Source of the DNA: Caulobacter sp. CCUG 60055
Lineage (GTDB): Bacteria > Pseudomonadota > Alphaproteobacteria > Caulobacterales > Caulobacteraceae
Reading direction: 5' to 3'
Assembly (NCBI RefSeq): GCF_022750545.1
Contig: NZ_PUIC01000003.1
Span: forward strand, 310,001-374,000
DNA: 64,000 nucleotides
Shown in pieces: positions 8,394-15,997 of the stretch; position 1 is the stretch's first letter, and the number at the start of each line of letters is the position of its first letter. The notes beneath the pieces are model-generated. The model was not told where the DNA came from. It ran no database searches and worked only from the letters and a program-made list of their open reading frames with translations. The position numbers and the translations under genes were made by a program.

Positions 8394-9413
8394 CTATCTC
8401 TGGACGGACAGCTCGATGCGGTCGTCGGTGATCGCGGTGATGCGGGCCAGGTGGTACATCTCGACCGCCTTGGCGAAGCTCTCGGTGTCGCCGGCGCGGA
8501 ACACCCCGACGATGTGCTTGTCGGGGATGCGGCCGCCGCGGAACACCACCTTGCGCACCGAATAGCGGTTCACCTCGTCGACGGCGTGGGAGAGCGGCTC
8601 GTGGAAAAAGTTCAGCCGGCCGTTCAGCCAGCCCATCTCCTTTTGCAGGTCGACCTCGGTCAGCGACCAGTCGCGCGCGTCGCCGGCCACCAGCTGTCCG
8701 CCGGCGGACATGTCGGTGCGCCGGGCGGTCCGCGTCCCGGCGGCGGGCTGTTCGACCCGCACCTTGCCCTCGACCAGGGTGACGGTGATCTCGCCCGGGT
8801 CGCGCCGCACGTCGAAGGCGGTGCCGGTGGCGCGGACGGTCTTGTCGCCGACGGCGACGATGAACGGCCGGTTCGGGTCCTTGGCCACCTTGAAATAGGC
8901 GCGGCCCTTGTCGAGGAACACCAGCCGCTGGCTCGGCGTCTCGCGCAGGCGCAGGGCCGAGTCGGTGTCGAGGGTGACCAGCGAGCCGTCGGGCAGGGTG
9001 AGCAGGGCGCTCTGGCCGATATTGGTGCTGAACGCCTGCATCGGCCGCTCCGGCGGCGGGGCGGGCGGTCGCGGCGTCAAGAGGCCCGAAGTGAACAGGG
9101 TCCAGCCGGCCGTCACCGCCAGCACCAGCCCCGCCGCCGCTGAGCAGGCCGTGCGCAGGTGCGAGGGCCGGTCGAAGGCGGCGGCGTCGTGCTCGCGCGC
9201 GGCCATGATCTCGGGGTCCTGGGCCACCCCGGCCAGCAGCTCCCAGTGCTGCTCCAGCCGGCGATAGGCGTCGCGGTTGGCGGCGTCGCGCTCGAACCAC
9301 ACCTGGAAGGCGCGCAGGTCATAGGCCGACATGTCGCCCGAGCGCCTCTGGCTCAGCCAGTAGGCGGCCTGGGAGCGGGGGTCGAGGCAGTCGCTGAACC
9401 GCAGGGCGCTCAT
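8394..9413 (-). CDS. fecR: FecR family anti-sigma factor/transmembrane signal transducer
   Basis: The 339-residue FecR-type regulator has an N-terminal cytoplasmic domain (DUF4880-like, with AAYWLSQRRSGDMSAYDLRAFQVWF) followed by one transmembrane helix near residue 100 (AAAGLVLAVTAGWTLF). A periplasmic FecR domain follows, with SALLTLPDGSLVTLDTDSALR, GRAYFKVAKDPNRPF and TAFDVRRDPGEITVTLVEGKV. The C-terminal part resembles the STN-interacting segment. FecR proteins receive a signal from an STN-domain TonB receptor and control the partner sigma factor. The start overlaps the sigma-factor stop by four bases (ATGA), indicating translational coupling. The STN-bearing receptor four genes downstream is the natural partner. 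Confidence 0.9.
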   Translation of the reverse strand: MSALRFSDCLDPRSQAAYWLSQRRSGDMSAYDLRAFQVWFERDAANRDAYRRLEQHWELLAGVAQDPEIMAAREHDAAAFDRPSHLRTACSAAAGLVLAVTAGWTLFTSGLLTPRPPAPPPERPMQAFSTNIGQSALLTLPDGSLVTLDTDSALRLRETPSQRLVFLDKGRAYFKVAKDPNRPFIVAVGDKTVRATGTAFDVRRDPGEITVTLVEGKVRVEQPAAGTRTARRTDMSAGGQLVAGDARDWSLTEVDLQKEMGWLNGRLNFFHEPLSHAVDEVNRYSVRKVVFRGGRIPDKHIVGVFRAGDTESFAKAVEMYHLARITAITDDRIELSVQR

Positions 9414-9985
9414 CGATCCTGCTCCAGCTGTTCGGCGATCCGGACGATGGCCCGATGCATGAGCTCCTTCACCGACTCCTTGGAGATGCCCATCCGCTTG
9501 GCGATGGCTCCATACGTCATGTTCTCGAATCGGTGAAACTGGAATGCGGCGCGTGCGCGCGGCGGCAGGTTGAGGATGGCCTGGATGGCGCGGGCGTAGT
9601 CCTGCCGCGCGGCGGTGATGCGCTCGGGCGACAGCTCGTCGGACAGGTCGGCGGCGTTCTCCAGGCCGCCGCCCTGCGGCCAGCCGCGGGCGGCCTCGGC
9701 CCGGTGGCGGCTGACCAGCACGTGGCGGGCGACGGTGAACAGATAGCCCTCGACGTTCTCGATCGGCTCGCGCAGCTGGGCCGAGTGCAGCCGCACGAAC
9801 ACGTCCTGCACCAGATCGTCGACGTCGGACGGGTTGGCCCGGCGCTTGAAGAAGCGGCGCAGGCCGGGCCCATAGGCCGACATCCAGGCGGTCAGGTCGC
9901 GGGTCGCGCCTGGGGGCGGCGTGGCCTCCAAGGCTTGATCCGACACATTGGCCATCGGGCGCCCCTTCGGGACAGAGTCATCCAT
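9410..9985 (-). CDS. fecI: FecI-like ECF RNA polymerase sigma factor
   Basis: The 191-residue ECF sigma factor has region 2 visible as LRRFFKRRANPSDVDDLVQDVFVRLH and ENVEGYLFTVARHVL. Region 4 is visible as LPPRARAAFQFHRFENMTYGAIAKRMGISKESVKELMHRAIVRI. The arrangement with FecR directly downstream (four-base overlap) and an STN-type TonB receptor on the same strand is the classic iron-starvation/cell-surface signalling organisation. An alternative start at 9955 (MANVSDQAL, with AAGGGG seven bases upstream) is as credible as the one given. The gene heads the run, and its own promoter should lie in the 138 bases before 10124. Confidence 0.9.
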   Translation of the reverse strand: MDDSVPKGRPMANVSDQALEATPPPGATRDLTAWMSAYGPGLRRFFKRRANPSDVDDLVQDVFVRLHSAQLREPIENVEGYLFTVARHVLVSRHRAEAARGWPQGGGLENAADLSDELSPERITAARQDYARAIQAILNLPPRARAAFQFHRFENMTYGAIAKRMGISKESVKELMHRAIVRIAEQLEQDR

Positions 9986-10123
9986 CGTCGGGCGCCTTCC
10001 CGTTCGCGTCGCGGGCCAGGACGGGCGTCCTTAACCTTGTAGACGCATGAAAACGCAGATGAGGGGGGCTGCGACGAAACGCGCAGCCCGGATGATCGTC
10101 CCGCGCCCGTCCCGTCACGCCGG

Positions 10124-11437
10124 TCATGACGGCGCCCCCGGGGTCGGCGGCGGCGCGGGCGGGGTCCAGACCACGGTGTCGCCGGGCTTCAGCCCGCCAA
10201 GCACCTCGATGCCGTCGGGCGCCGCGAAGCCCAGCCTGACCGGGACCTGCCGCACCCCCGACCGGTCGCGGACCTTGACGGCGGCGGCGGTCAGCACCCC
10301 CTGCACCGCCGCCGGCGGCAGCACCAGGGCGGCGTCGCTGCGGTGCAGGATGATCGTCACCTCGGCGCTCATGCCGATGCGGATGACGGCGGCCTGCTCG
10401 GGGGTCATGCCGTCGATCTGGACCCGGGCCGAGAAGGTGGCCTTGGCCGCCCCCAGCGGACCGGACGGCGCGGCCTCGCCGGCGACGCTGGCCACATGGC
10501 CGGATAGCACCGCGCCGTTGAAGCCCGGGCCGGTGACGCGCACGGCCTGTCCCGGGCGCACCCGGTTGGCGTCGGCCTCGTCCAGCTTGAAGGCCACGGC
10601 CAGCCGGTCGGGGCGGGCGATGGAGCCGATCAGCTGCCCCTTGGCGAGGGTGCTGCCGACATGGACGCCGGCGTTGGCGTCGGCCTTGTCGGACGGGGGG
10701 CGGACGACGATCCCGGCCTCCGGCGCGCGGATCACCGCGCCCTGCAGGCGGGTGTTGAGGTCGTTCAGCCGCGTCCCGGCGTTCTGCAGGTCGAGGGCCG
10801 CGACCCGCCGGCCCGACCCGCGTGACTTGCGGATGGCCTGGGCCAGGTCGTCGCGGGCGGCGTCGACGGCCATGGCCTGGAGCTGCTGCTGCTGGGCCAG
10901 GGTGTCGTACTCGGTGCGGGCGACCAGCCCCTTGTCGAGCAGGCCCTTGGTCTCCTGCATCCGGCGGTCGACGTCCTTCTGGCTCAGCTCGGCCCCGGCC
11001 AGGGCGCGGCGGGCGCGGGTCACGTCGGGGCCGCCGCCGGGCGAGGCCGCGTCGGTCTCGGCGTCGACGGCCTTGAGGTAGGCCGACTCGGCCTCGTTGC
11101 GGCGCTGGGCGGTCTCGCCGGCGTCCAGTTCGGCCAGGACCTGGCCCTGGGTCACCGGCGCGCCGTACTCGAAGCCGAGCTTGCGCACGCCGCCGTCGAA
11201 CGGGGCGATGATGTCGATCCGCTCGCCCGCGACCACGGTCCCGGCCAGGCCGACCGTGGCCTCGAACGGGCGCGGGGCCAGGGTCAGGCTCTGCTCGGCC
11301 GGCTGGTCGCCGCCGCCGGCCTTGCCGCCGCGGCCCGTCGCCAAGACGCCGACAGCCGCGACCACGGCCAGGCCCGCCGCCGCGCCGGCCCATCCGCGCC
11401 AGGTCCGCGGCCTCAGTCGTTCAAATCGATCCGCCAT
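10124..11437 (-). CDS. Efflux RND/MacA-type periplasmic adaptor subunit
   Basis: The 437-residue HlyD/MacA-family membrane-fusion protein starts at MADRFERLRPRTWRG. A single N-terminal membrane anchor (AGAAAGLAVVAAVGVLATG) precedes a biotinyl-lipoyl half motif (GTVVAGERIDIIAPFDGGVRKL). Next are a long helical hairpin (AQRRNEAESAYLKAV through QAIRKSRGSG), the second lipoyl half (GAVIRAPEAGIVVRPP) and beta-barrel and membrane-proximal domains, ending in a proline-rich tail. It bridges an inner-membrane ABC transporter and an outer-membrane channel. Its first 25 bases overlap the 3' end of the outer-membrane factor gene in another frame. It is the last gene of the operon ATPase-permease-outer membrane factor-adaptor. 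The substrate is unknown; macrolide, siderophore or peptide export are known roles of such systems. Confidence 0.85.
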   Translation of the reverse strand: MADRFERLRPRTWRGWAGAAAGLAVVAAVGVLATGRGGKAGGGDQPAEQSLTLAPRPFEATVGLAGTVVAGERIDIIAPFDGGVRKLGFEYGAPVTQGQVLAELDAGETAQRRNEAESAYLKAVDAETDAASPGGGPDVTRARRALAGAELSQKDVDRRMQETKGLLDKGLVARTEYDTLAQQQQLQAMAVDAARDDLAQAIRKSRGSGRRVAALDLQNAGTRLNDLNTRLQGAVIRAPEAGIVVRPPSDKADANAGVHVGSTLAKGQLIGSIARPDRLAVAFKLDEADANRVRPGQAVRVTGPGFNGAVLSGHVASVAGEAAPSGPLGAAKATFSARVQIDGMTPEQAAVIRIGMSAEVTIILHRSDAALVLPPAAVQGVLTAAAVKVRDRSGVRQVPVRLGFAAPDGIEVLGGLKPGDTVVWTPPAPPPTPGAPS

Positions 11438-13086
11438 GTGTCCAACGTGGTCCCGAGCTGTTGGTCGAGCGTGGTCAGCGCGTTGAGGTAGGCGATCGTC
11501 GCCGACAGGGCCTGGGTGTCGGCCGCGCGCAGGTCGCTCTGGAAGGAAAGCACTTCGAAGTTCGAGGCCCGGCCGGCCTTGAGCTTCTCGCGCTGCAGGT
11601 CGAGCGCCCGCGCCGACAGGTCGCGCGCGCGCTTGGCGGCGTCGAGCTGGCGCCAGGCGGCGTCGACGCTCTGCACCGCGTCGCGGATCTGGGCCTCGGC
11701 CGACTGCTTCAGGTCGTCGAACTGCAGCTCGGCCTGCCGCAGGCCGATGTCGGCCTGGATCTCGCCCTGGCGCAGGCTGTAGTCGCCGATGGGGATGTTG
11801 AGCTGAACGCCCACCGTGCTCGCCGATCCGGGGTCCGGCCCGCCGGCGGGCTGGCCGGTCGACAGGCTGCGCCGCGACACCCCCGCCGTCAGCGACAGGT
11901 CCCAGAGGCGGTTGTTCCTGGCCTGCAGCAGGCCCAGGCGGCTCTGCTCGACCGACTTGCGCTGGGCCAGCACGTCCATGCGGCCGTCGAGGCCGAGGGC
12001 GATGACCTTGTCCAGGTCGATGTCGACGCGCGGCGCGGTCATGTCGTCGGCCGCCACGACGTCGGTGCGCAGGTCGACGGCCAGCAGCCGCAGCAGGGCC
12101 AGCTGGGCGCTGTTGCGCTGCTGCTCGGCCTGCAGCACGGCGACCTGCTGGTTGGCGACGCCCGACTCGGTCTGCACGATGTCGGCGGCGGCCATGCGTC
12201 CGGCGTCGATCAGCGCCCGGTTGGTGGCCAGCAGGTCCTGGGTGCGCTCCAGCGAGGCCTGGGCCAGCCGGACCTGCTGCTGGGCCTGGGCGAGGCTGCG
12301 GTAGGCGACGATGATCGCGGTGACGGTGTCCGAGACCGAGGACTTGAGCTGCAGGCGGTTGATCTGCTCCTGCAGGCGGGCGATGCGCACGGGGGCCATG
12401 TTGACCGCGATCCCCGCCCCGCGCAGCAGCGGCTGGGAGATGGCGGCGTTGGCGGTCTCGTCGCGCACGCGGCCGGTCTTGTCGCGGGTCTCGGTCCTGG
12501 CCCAGGAGAAGCGCAGGGCCGCGCCGGTCGGCGTCAGCCAGGTCGCCGTCGGCGCCAGGGTCGAGGTGGTGACGACGTCGCCGCCGCCGCGATCGCGGTT
12601 GATCCCGGCCGACAGCACCAGCTTGGGCTGGAACCGGCTCTCGGCGACGACGAGGTCGAACTTCTGGGCGATGCGCGACAGATAGGCCGAGCGGATCGCG
12701 CGGTTGTCCCTCAGGCCCAGGGCCACCGCCTCGGCGAGGGTGAGCTTCACCGGCGCGCCGGTCGGGGCGGGGGTGGGGGGCGGCGGCGAGGCCACCGGCG
12801 AGCTCGGCCCCCGCGTCTGGGCGGTTGCCGGATCGGCCGGCAGGCCGCTTACTAGGGCGAGGACGGCGGCCAGCGCCGCCGCCAGGGGAGCGACCCGCCG
12901 ATGCCCACGCCAAGGCCCATGTCCGGAGCCGCGACCGCGATCGGCCTCGCCGCCGTCGCGACCCTGGCGCTTCTGGTCGCCGGCTGCGCCACCCCCTCGC
13001 AACTCAAGCGCGGGCCGTCCGCGCCCCGCTTCGTCGGCCCGGTTCCGGCCGCGCCGATCGGCGCCTATGCGGTCCCTATTCCGCAC
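11413..13086 (-). CDS. TolC-family outer-membrane efflux factor (start uncertain)
   Basis: The product is an outer-membrane factor: KLTLAEAVALGLRDNRAIRSAYL begins the first OEP repeat and the second repeat includes VDIDLDKVIALGLDGRMDVLAQR, with long alternating helices and the motif NIPIGDYSLRQGEIQAD. A signal peptide (APLAAALAAVLALVSGLPADPATAQ) lies around 12900-12820. The only canonical in-frame start upstream of it, apart from a poorly placed TTG, is a GTG at 13086, overlapping the permease stop with GAGG six bases upstream. Using it would place some 60 Arg/Gly-rich residues of poor coding character before the signal peptide. The real start may be non-canonical, or a frameshift may separate it from the out-of-frame ATG at 12920. 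The core function is secure; the N-terminus is not. Confidence 0.8.
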   Translation of the reverse strand: MRNRDRIGADRRGRNRADEAGRGRPALELRGGGAAGDQKRQGRDGGEADRGRGSGHGPWRGHRRVAPLAAALAAVLALVSGLPADPATAQTRGPSSPVASPPPPTPAPTGAPVKLTLAEAVALGLRDNRAIRSAYLSRIAQKFDLVVAESRFQPKLVLSAGINRDRGGGDVVTTSTLAPTATWLTPTGAALRFSWARTETRDKTGRVRDETANAAISQPLLRGAGIAVNMAPVRIARLQEQINRLQLKSSVSDTVTAIIVAYRSLAQAQQQVRLAQASLERTQDLLATNRALIDAGRMAAADIVQTESGVANQQVAVLQAEQQRNSAQLALLRLLAVDLRTDVVAADDMTAPRVDIDLDKVIALGLDGRMDVLAQRKSVEQSRLGLLQARNNRLWDLSLTAGVSRRSLSTGQPAGGPDPGSASTVGVQLNIPIGDYSLRQGEIQADIGLRQAELQFDDLKQSAEAQIRDAVQSVDAAWRQLDAAKRARDLSARALDLQREKLKAGRASNFEVLSFQSDLRAADTQALSATIAYLNALTTLDQQLGTTLDTWRIDLND

Positions 13087-13122
13087 GAAGCGCCTCGATC
13101 GGATCCAGGCGCGAAGCCTTGA
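12919..13122 (+). CDS. Possible small lipoprotein antisense to the efflux operon
   Basis: A 67-codon ORF (MSGAATAIGLAAVATL...) carries a convincing lipoprotein signal with lipobox LVAGC, followed by ATPSQLKRGPSAPRF. From about 12928 to 13070 nearly every third codon position is G or C, which argues for plus-strand coding. The opposing minus-strand frame here is an Arg/Gly-rich string with poor codon bias. After about 13075 the bias is lost, where the ORF runs into the 3' end of the permease gene. It may be a real small lipoprotein, a truncated relic, or a coincidence. An in-frame ATG at 12901 is an alternative start. Confidence 0.4.
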   Translation: MSGAATAIGLAAVATLALLVAGCATPSQLKRGPSAPRFVGPVPAAPIGAYAVPIPHEAPRSDPGAKP

Positions 13123-14278
13123 CGGCCGGATAGAGCCCGAAGGCCATGCCGACCAGGGCGGCCATGCCCGGCCCCAGCGGCAGGACGTAGAGCGGCAGGC
13201 TGAAGGCCCAGCCCGAGGTCTTGGCGAACACCAGGGCGGCGACGAGGCCGAAGGCCAGCCCCGCCGCTCCGCCGACCAGGGCCAGGGCGGCGGCCTCGAC
13301 CAGGAACATCAGCTGCACGTCGCGGGCCGTGGCGCCGATGGCCATGCGCAGGCCGATCTCGCGCCGGCGTTCCATCACCCCCATCAGCATGACGTTCATC
13401 ACCCCGATGCCGCCGACCAGCAGCGAGATGGCGCCGATGGCGGTCAGCAGGCGCGAATGCACCGCCTTCTGGGCGTTCATGGTCTTGATCATGTCGCGGG
13501 CGCTCTGGGCCCGCAGCTGGGCGGTCGGGGTGGCCAGCCGGGCGATGGCCCGGTCGCCGACCGCCTTGGCGTCGGCCTCGGGCCGCAGCTTGAGCATGGC
13601 GGTATTGGGCTCGGGGGCGTCGATGGCCCGGCGGGCGCTGGCCAGCGGGATGATCACGGCGTCGTTGAAGTCCATCGGGTCGAGGGCGGTGAAGCCTATG
13701 GGCTTCAGCACGCCGACAGCGGTGAACACGTAGTCGCGGATGCGCAGCTTGCCGCCGACGGTGAAGGGCGCGCCGACGTCGGACAGCTTGTCGGCCGCCC
13801 CGGCCCCGACCACGGCCACCAGGCCGCCCTCGTCCATCGGCGTCAGGAACCGCCCCGTCGCCACCCGCAGCCCGGTCAGGTCGACCAGGGCCGGCGTGCT
13901 GGCGGCCACGCCCAGGTCGGCGCTCTTGCCGCCGCCGCCGACGGGAAGCCGGCCGAGCGCCAGCGGGGCCGAGGCGATCACCGCCGGGTCGAGCCGGGGC
14001 ATGGCCTCGATGGTCGCGCGGTCGAGGGCCGCCGGCGCCTCGCCGATCGGCGCGCCCTGGATCTGCACGATGTCGACGCCCATGTCGGCGAACAGCCGCA
14101 GGGTCTCGCGCTGGGCCATGTGGCCGACGGTGAGCATGGCCACGATCGAGGCGGTGCCGATCAGCACGCCCAGCAGGGCCAGGGCCGAACGCTGCCGCTG
14201 GGCCGCCAGGTTGGCGAAGGCCTCGGCGACGGACTCGCCGAACGAGGCGGCGGCGCGGTCGTGCGCGATCGCGGTCAT
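13076..14278 (-). CDS. MacB-type ABC transporter permease
   Basis: The 400-residue inner-membrane permease has the MacB/FtsX topology. It has one N-terminal transmembrane helix (ALALLGVLIGTASIVAMLTV), a large periplasmic MacB_PCD domain (roughly residues 45-250), then three C-terminal helices. The conserved FtsX segment reads IGAISLLVGGIGVMNVMLMGVMERRREIGLRMAIGATARD, and the C-terminus ends in the family-typical YPAVKASRLDPIEALRAE. Start and the upstream ATPase stop overlap as ATGA. Such transporters are mechanotransmission pumps that drive substrate through a TolC-type channel rather than across the inner membrane. The outer-membrane factor follows directly. Confidence 0.9.
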   Translation of the reverse strand: MTAIAHDRAAASFGESVAEAFANLAAQRQRSALALLGVLIGTASIVAMLTVGHMAQRETLRLFADMGVDIVQIQGAPIGEAPAALDRATIEAMPRLDPAVIASAPLALGRLPVGGGGKSADLGVAASTPALVDLTGLRVATGRFLTPMDEGGLVAVVGAGAADKLSDVGAPFTVGGKLRIRDYVFTAVGVLKPIGFTALDPMDFNDAVIIPLASARRAIDAPEPNTAMLKLRPEADAKAVGDRAIARLATPTAQLRAQSARDMIKTMNAQKAVHSRLLTAIGAISLLVGGIGVMNVMLMGVMERRREIGLRMAIGATARDVQLMFLVEAAALALVGGAAGLAFGLVAALVFAKTSGWAFSLPLYVLPLGPGMAALVGMAFGLYPAVKASRLDPIEALRAE

Positions 14279-14955
14279 GCCGCCGCCGTGTCGGCCACCA
14301 CGCGGCCGTCCAGCATCTCGATCCGCCGCTGGCAGGCGCCGGCCAGGTCGCGGTCGTGGGTGACCATCAGCACGGTGACGCCGAGCCGGCGGTTGAGGTC
14401 CCTCAGGAGCTCCATGATCTCGCCGGCGGTGACGCTGTCGAGGCTGCCGGTCGGCTCGTCGGCCAGTATCAGCCGCGGCTCGCCGATCAGGGCGCGCGCC
14501 ACGGCCACGCGCTGGCACTGGCCGCCGGACATCTGGGACGGGCGGTGGTCGGCGCGGTCGGCCAGGCCCACGGTCTCGAGCATGGCCAGAGCCAGGGGGC
14601 GTCGGCGCGCGCGCGGCACGCCGCGATAGAGCAGGGGCAGGGCGACGTTCTCCCAGGCGGTCAGCCGGGGCAGCAGGTGGAAGGCCTGGAACACGAAGCC
14701 GAGGGCGCGGTTGCGGATCTCGGCGCAGCGGTCGGCCGAGGCGGTCGCCACCTCCTGGCCGTCGAGGGCGATCGACCCGGCGGTCGGCCGGTCGAGCAGG
14801 CCGACGAGGTTGAGCAGGGTGCTCTTGCCCGAGCCGGACGGCCCGGTGACGGCGCAGAACTGGCCGGCGGCGACGTCGAAGGACACCTCGCGCAAAACGG
14901 GAACCGACCGGTCGGCCGTCCTGTAGGCCTTCTCGACTTGGCGCAATCGGATCAT
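14275..14955 (-). CDS. MacB/LolD-type ABC transporter ATPase
   Basis: The 226-residue nucleotide-binding subunit has Walker A GPSGSGKST near residue 39, Q-loop VFQAFHLLP, signature MSGGQ (Met replacing the usual Leu), Walker B RLILADEPTGSLD and an H-loop in VTHDRDLAG. Length and sequence fit the MacB/LolD/FtsE class that pairs with a separate FtsX-like permease. It is the first gene of the minus-strand efflux operon, with the permease overlapping by four bases. A candidate promoter lies about 270 bases upstream, past the 3' end of kdpE. The substrate is unknown. Confidence 0.9.
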   Translation of the reverse strand: MIRLRQVEKAYRTADRSVPVLREVSFDVAAGQFCAVTGPSGSGKSTLLNLVGLLDRPTAGSIALDGQEVATASADRCAEIRNRALGFVFQAFHLLPRLTAWENVALPLLYRGVPRARRRPLALAMLETVGLADRADHRPSQMSGGQCQRVAVARALIGEPRLILADEPTGSLDSVTAGEIMELLRDLNRRLGVTVLMVTHDRDLAGACQRRIEMLDGRVVADTAAA

Positions 14956-15292
14956 GGGTGCATCGGCCTGACTGAACGCTGGCGAATGGGTGGAACTCGC
15001 CGCGTCCTTCCCAGACGCGCGACAGCTCCTCCATGCACCCGTAAGCGCACAAAACCTCGACTTCGCCGGCGTGGCCGGCGAACGACTTGTCGTCTGCTCA
15101 TGGCGGCGCGAACGCGCGCCCGAAGACCCGCCGCCGCCTCGCGTGATCTATGTTTTCGTCGACCGCATGCTTGGTTTCCGCCCTGACTGCGTGAAGCTGG
15201 CCTTGCGGCTGCTTCAACTCTCCGGCGAAATCTCGCCCTGTTTCTACAGGGGTGTCAATCTGTCCCGGACGGCGGCGCGTCCCGGCGGCGGC
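14956..15292. other. Intergenic region between efflux operon and kdpE
   Basis: These 337 bases hold no convincing gene on either strand. The only structured elements I see are the promoter-like site and inverted repeat listed at 15230-15258. The efflux operon therefore appears to have its own promoter and a long leader rather than reading through from kdp. Confidence 0.5.
15230..15258 (-). promoter_or_regulatory. Promoter candidate with embedded inverted repeat, upstream of efflux operon
   Basis: On the minus strand a consensus -35 TTGACA (15258-15253) is followed after 17 bases by CGAGAT (15235-15230), a weak -10. The spacer contains the perfect inverted repeat CCCTGT-AGAA-ACAGGG (15251-15236). 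A repressor bound there would block RNA polymerase. The orientation fits the ATPase-permease operon. The -10 is poor, so this is moderate evidence only. Confidence 0.4.
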
Positions 15293-15988
15293 CTATTCCG
15301 CGGCGAAACGGTAGCCGACGCCGGCCTCGGTGAGGATCACCCGGGGCATGGCCGGGTCGGCCTCCAGCTTCTGGCGCAGCTGGCCGACGAAGACGCGCAG
15401 GTACTGGACGTCCTCGGTGTGGGCGGGCCCCCAGACCGCCGTGAGCAGCTGGCGGTGGGTCAGCACCTTGCCGCCGCCCTCGGCCAGCCGGGCCAGGAGG
15501 TCGTACTCCTTGGGCGACAGCCGCACGCCCTCGCCCCCCCGGGTGACGCGGCGCTTGACCAGGTCGATCTCCAGCCCCCCCGCCGCGCGGAAGACCGGCT
15601 GGGCCCCGTTCTGCACAATCCGATGGCGCAGGGCGACGCGCAGCCGGGCCAGCAGTTCGCCGACGCCGAAGGGCTTTTCGATGTAGTCGTCGGCCCCGGC
15701 GTCGAGGGCGTCGATCTTTTCGGTCTCGCGGTCGCGGGCCGACAGGATCAGGATCGGCCCCTCGTAGAAGGCGCGCGCCTTGCGCAGGGCCTCCTTGCCG
15801 TCGAGGTCGGGCAGGCCGAGGTCGAGGACCACGGCGTCGGGGGCCGAGCGGGCGATCAGGGCCAGGCCCTCGCCGGCGGTGTCGGCGCGCAGCGGCTCGT
15901 AGCCGGCGGCGTCGAGGGCGGGGCCGAGGAAGCGATGGATCTGCGGTTCGTCGTCGATGACGAGGATGCGCGGGCGAAAGGCGGTCAT
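15293..15988 (-). CDS. kdpE: KdpE, potassium-responsive response regulator
   Basis: The 231-residue OmpR/KdpE-family regulator has a receiver domain with the acidic pocket in VIDDEPQ, the phospho-acceptor Asp in VVLDLGLPDLDG (near residue 56) and the conserved Lys in DDYIEKPFG. A C-terminal winged helix (RLSPKEYDLLARLAEGGGKVLTHRQLL, then YLRVFVGQLRQKLE) binds DNA. It is the last gene of the kdp operon, nine bases after kdpD, and would activate kdpFABC under K+ limitation or osmotic upshift. Confidence 0.95.
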   Translation of the reverse strand: MTAFRPRILVIDDEPQIHRFLGPALDAAGYEPLRADTAGEGLALIARSAPDAVVLDLGLPDLDGKEALRKARAFYEGPILILSARDRETEKIDALDAGADDYIEKPFGVGELLARLRVALRHRIVQNGAQPVFRAAGGLEIDLVKRRVTRGGEGVRLSPKEYDLLARLAEGGGKVLTHRQLLTAVWGPAHTEDVQYLRVFVGQLRQKLEADPAMPRVILTEAGVGYRFAAE

Positions 15989-15997
15989 CGGCGCGGC

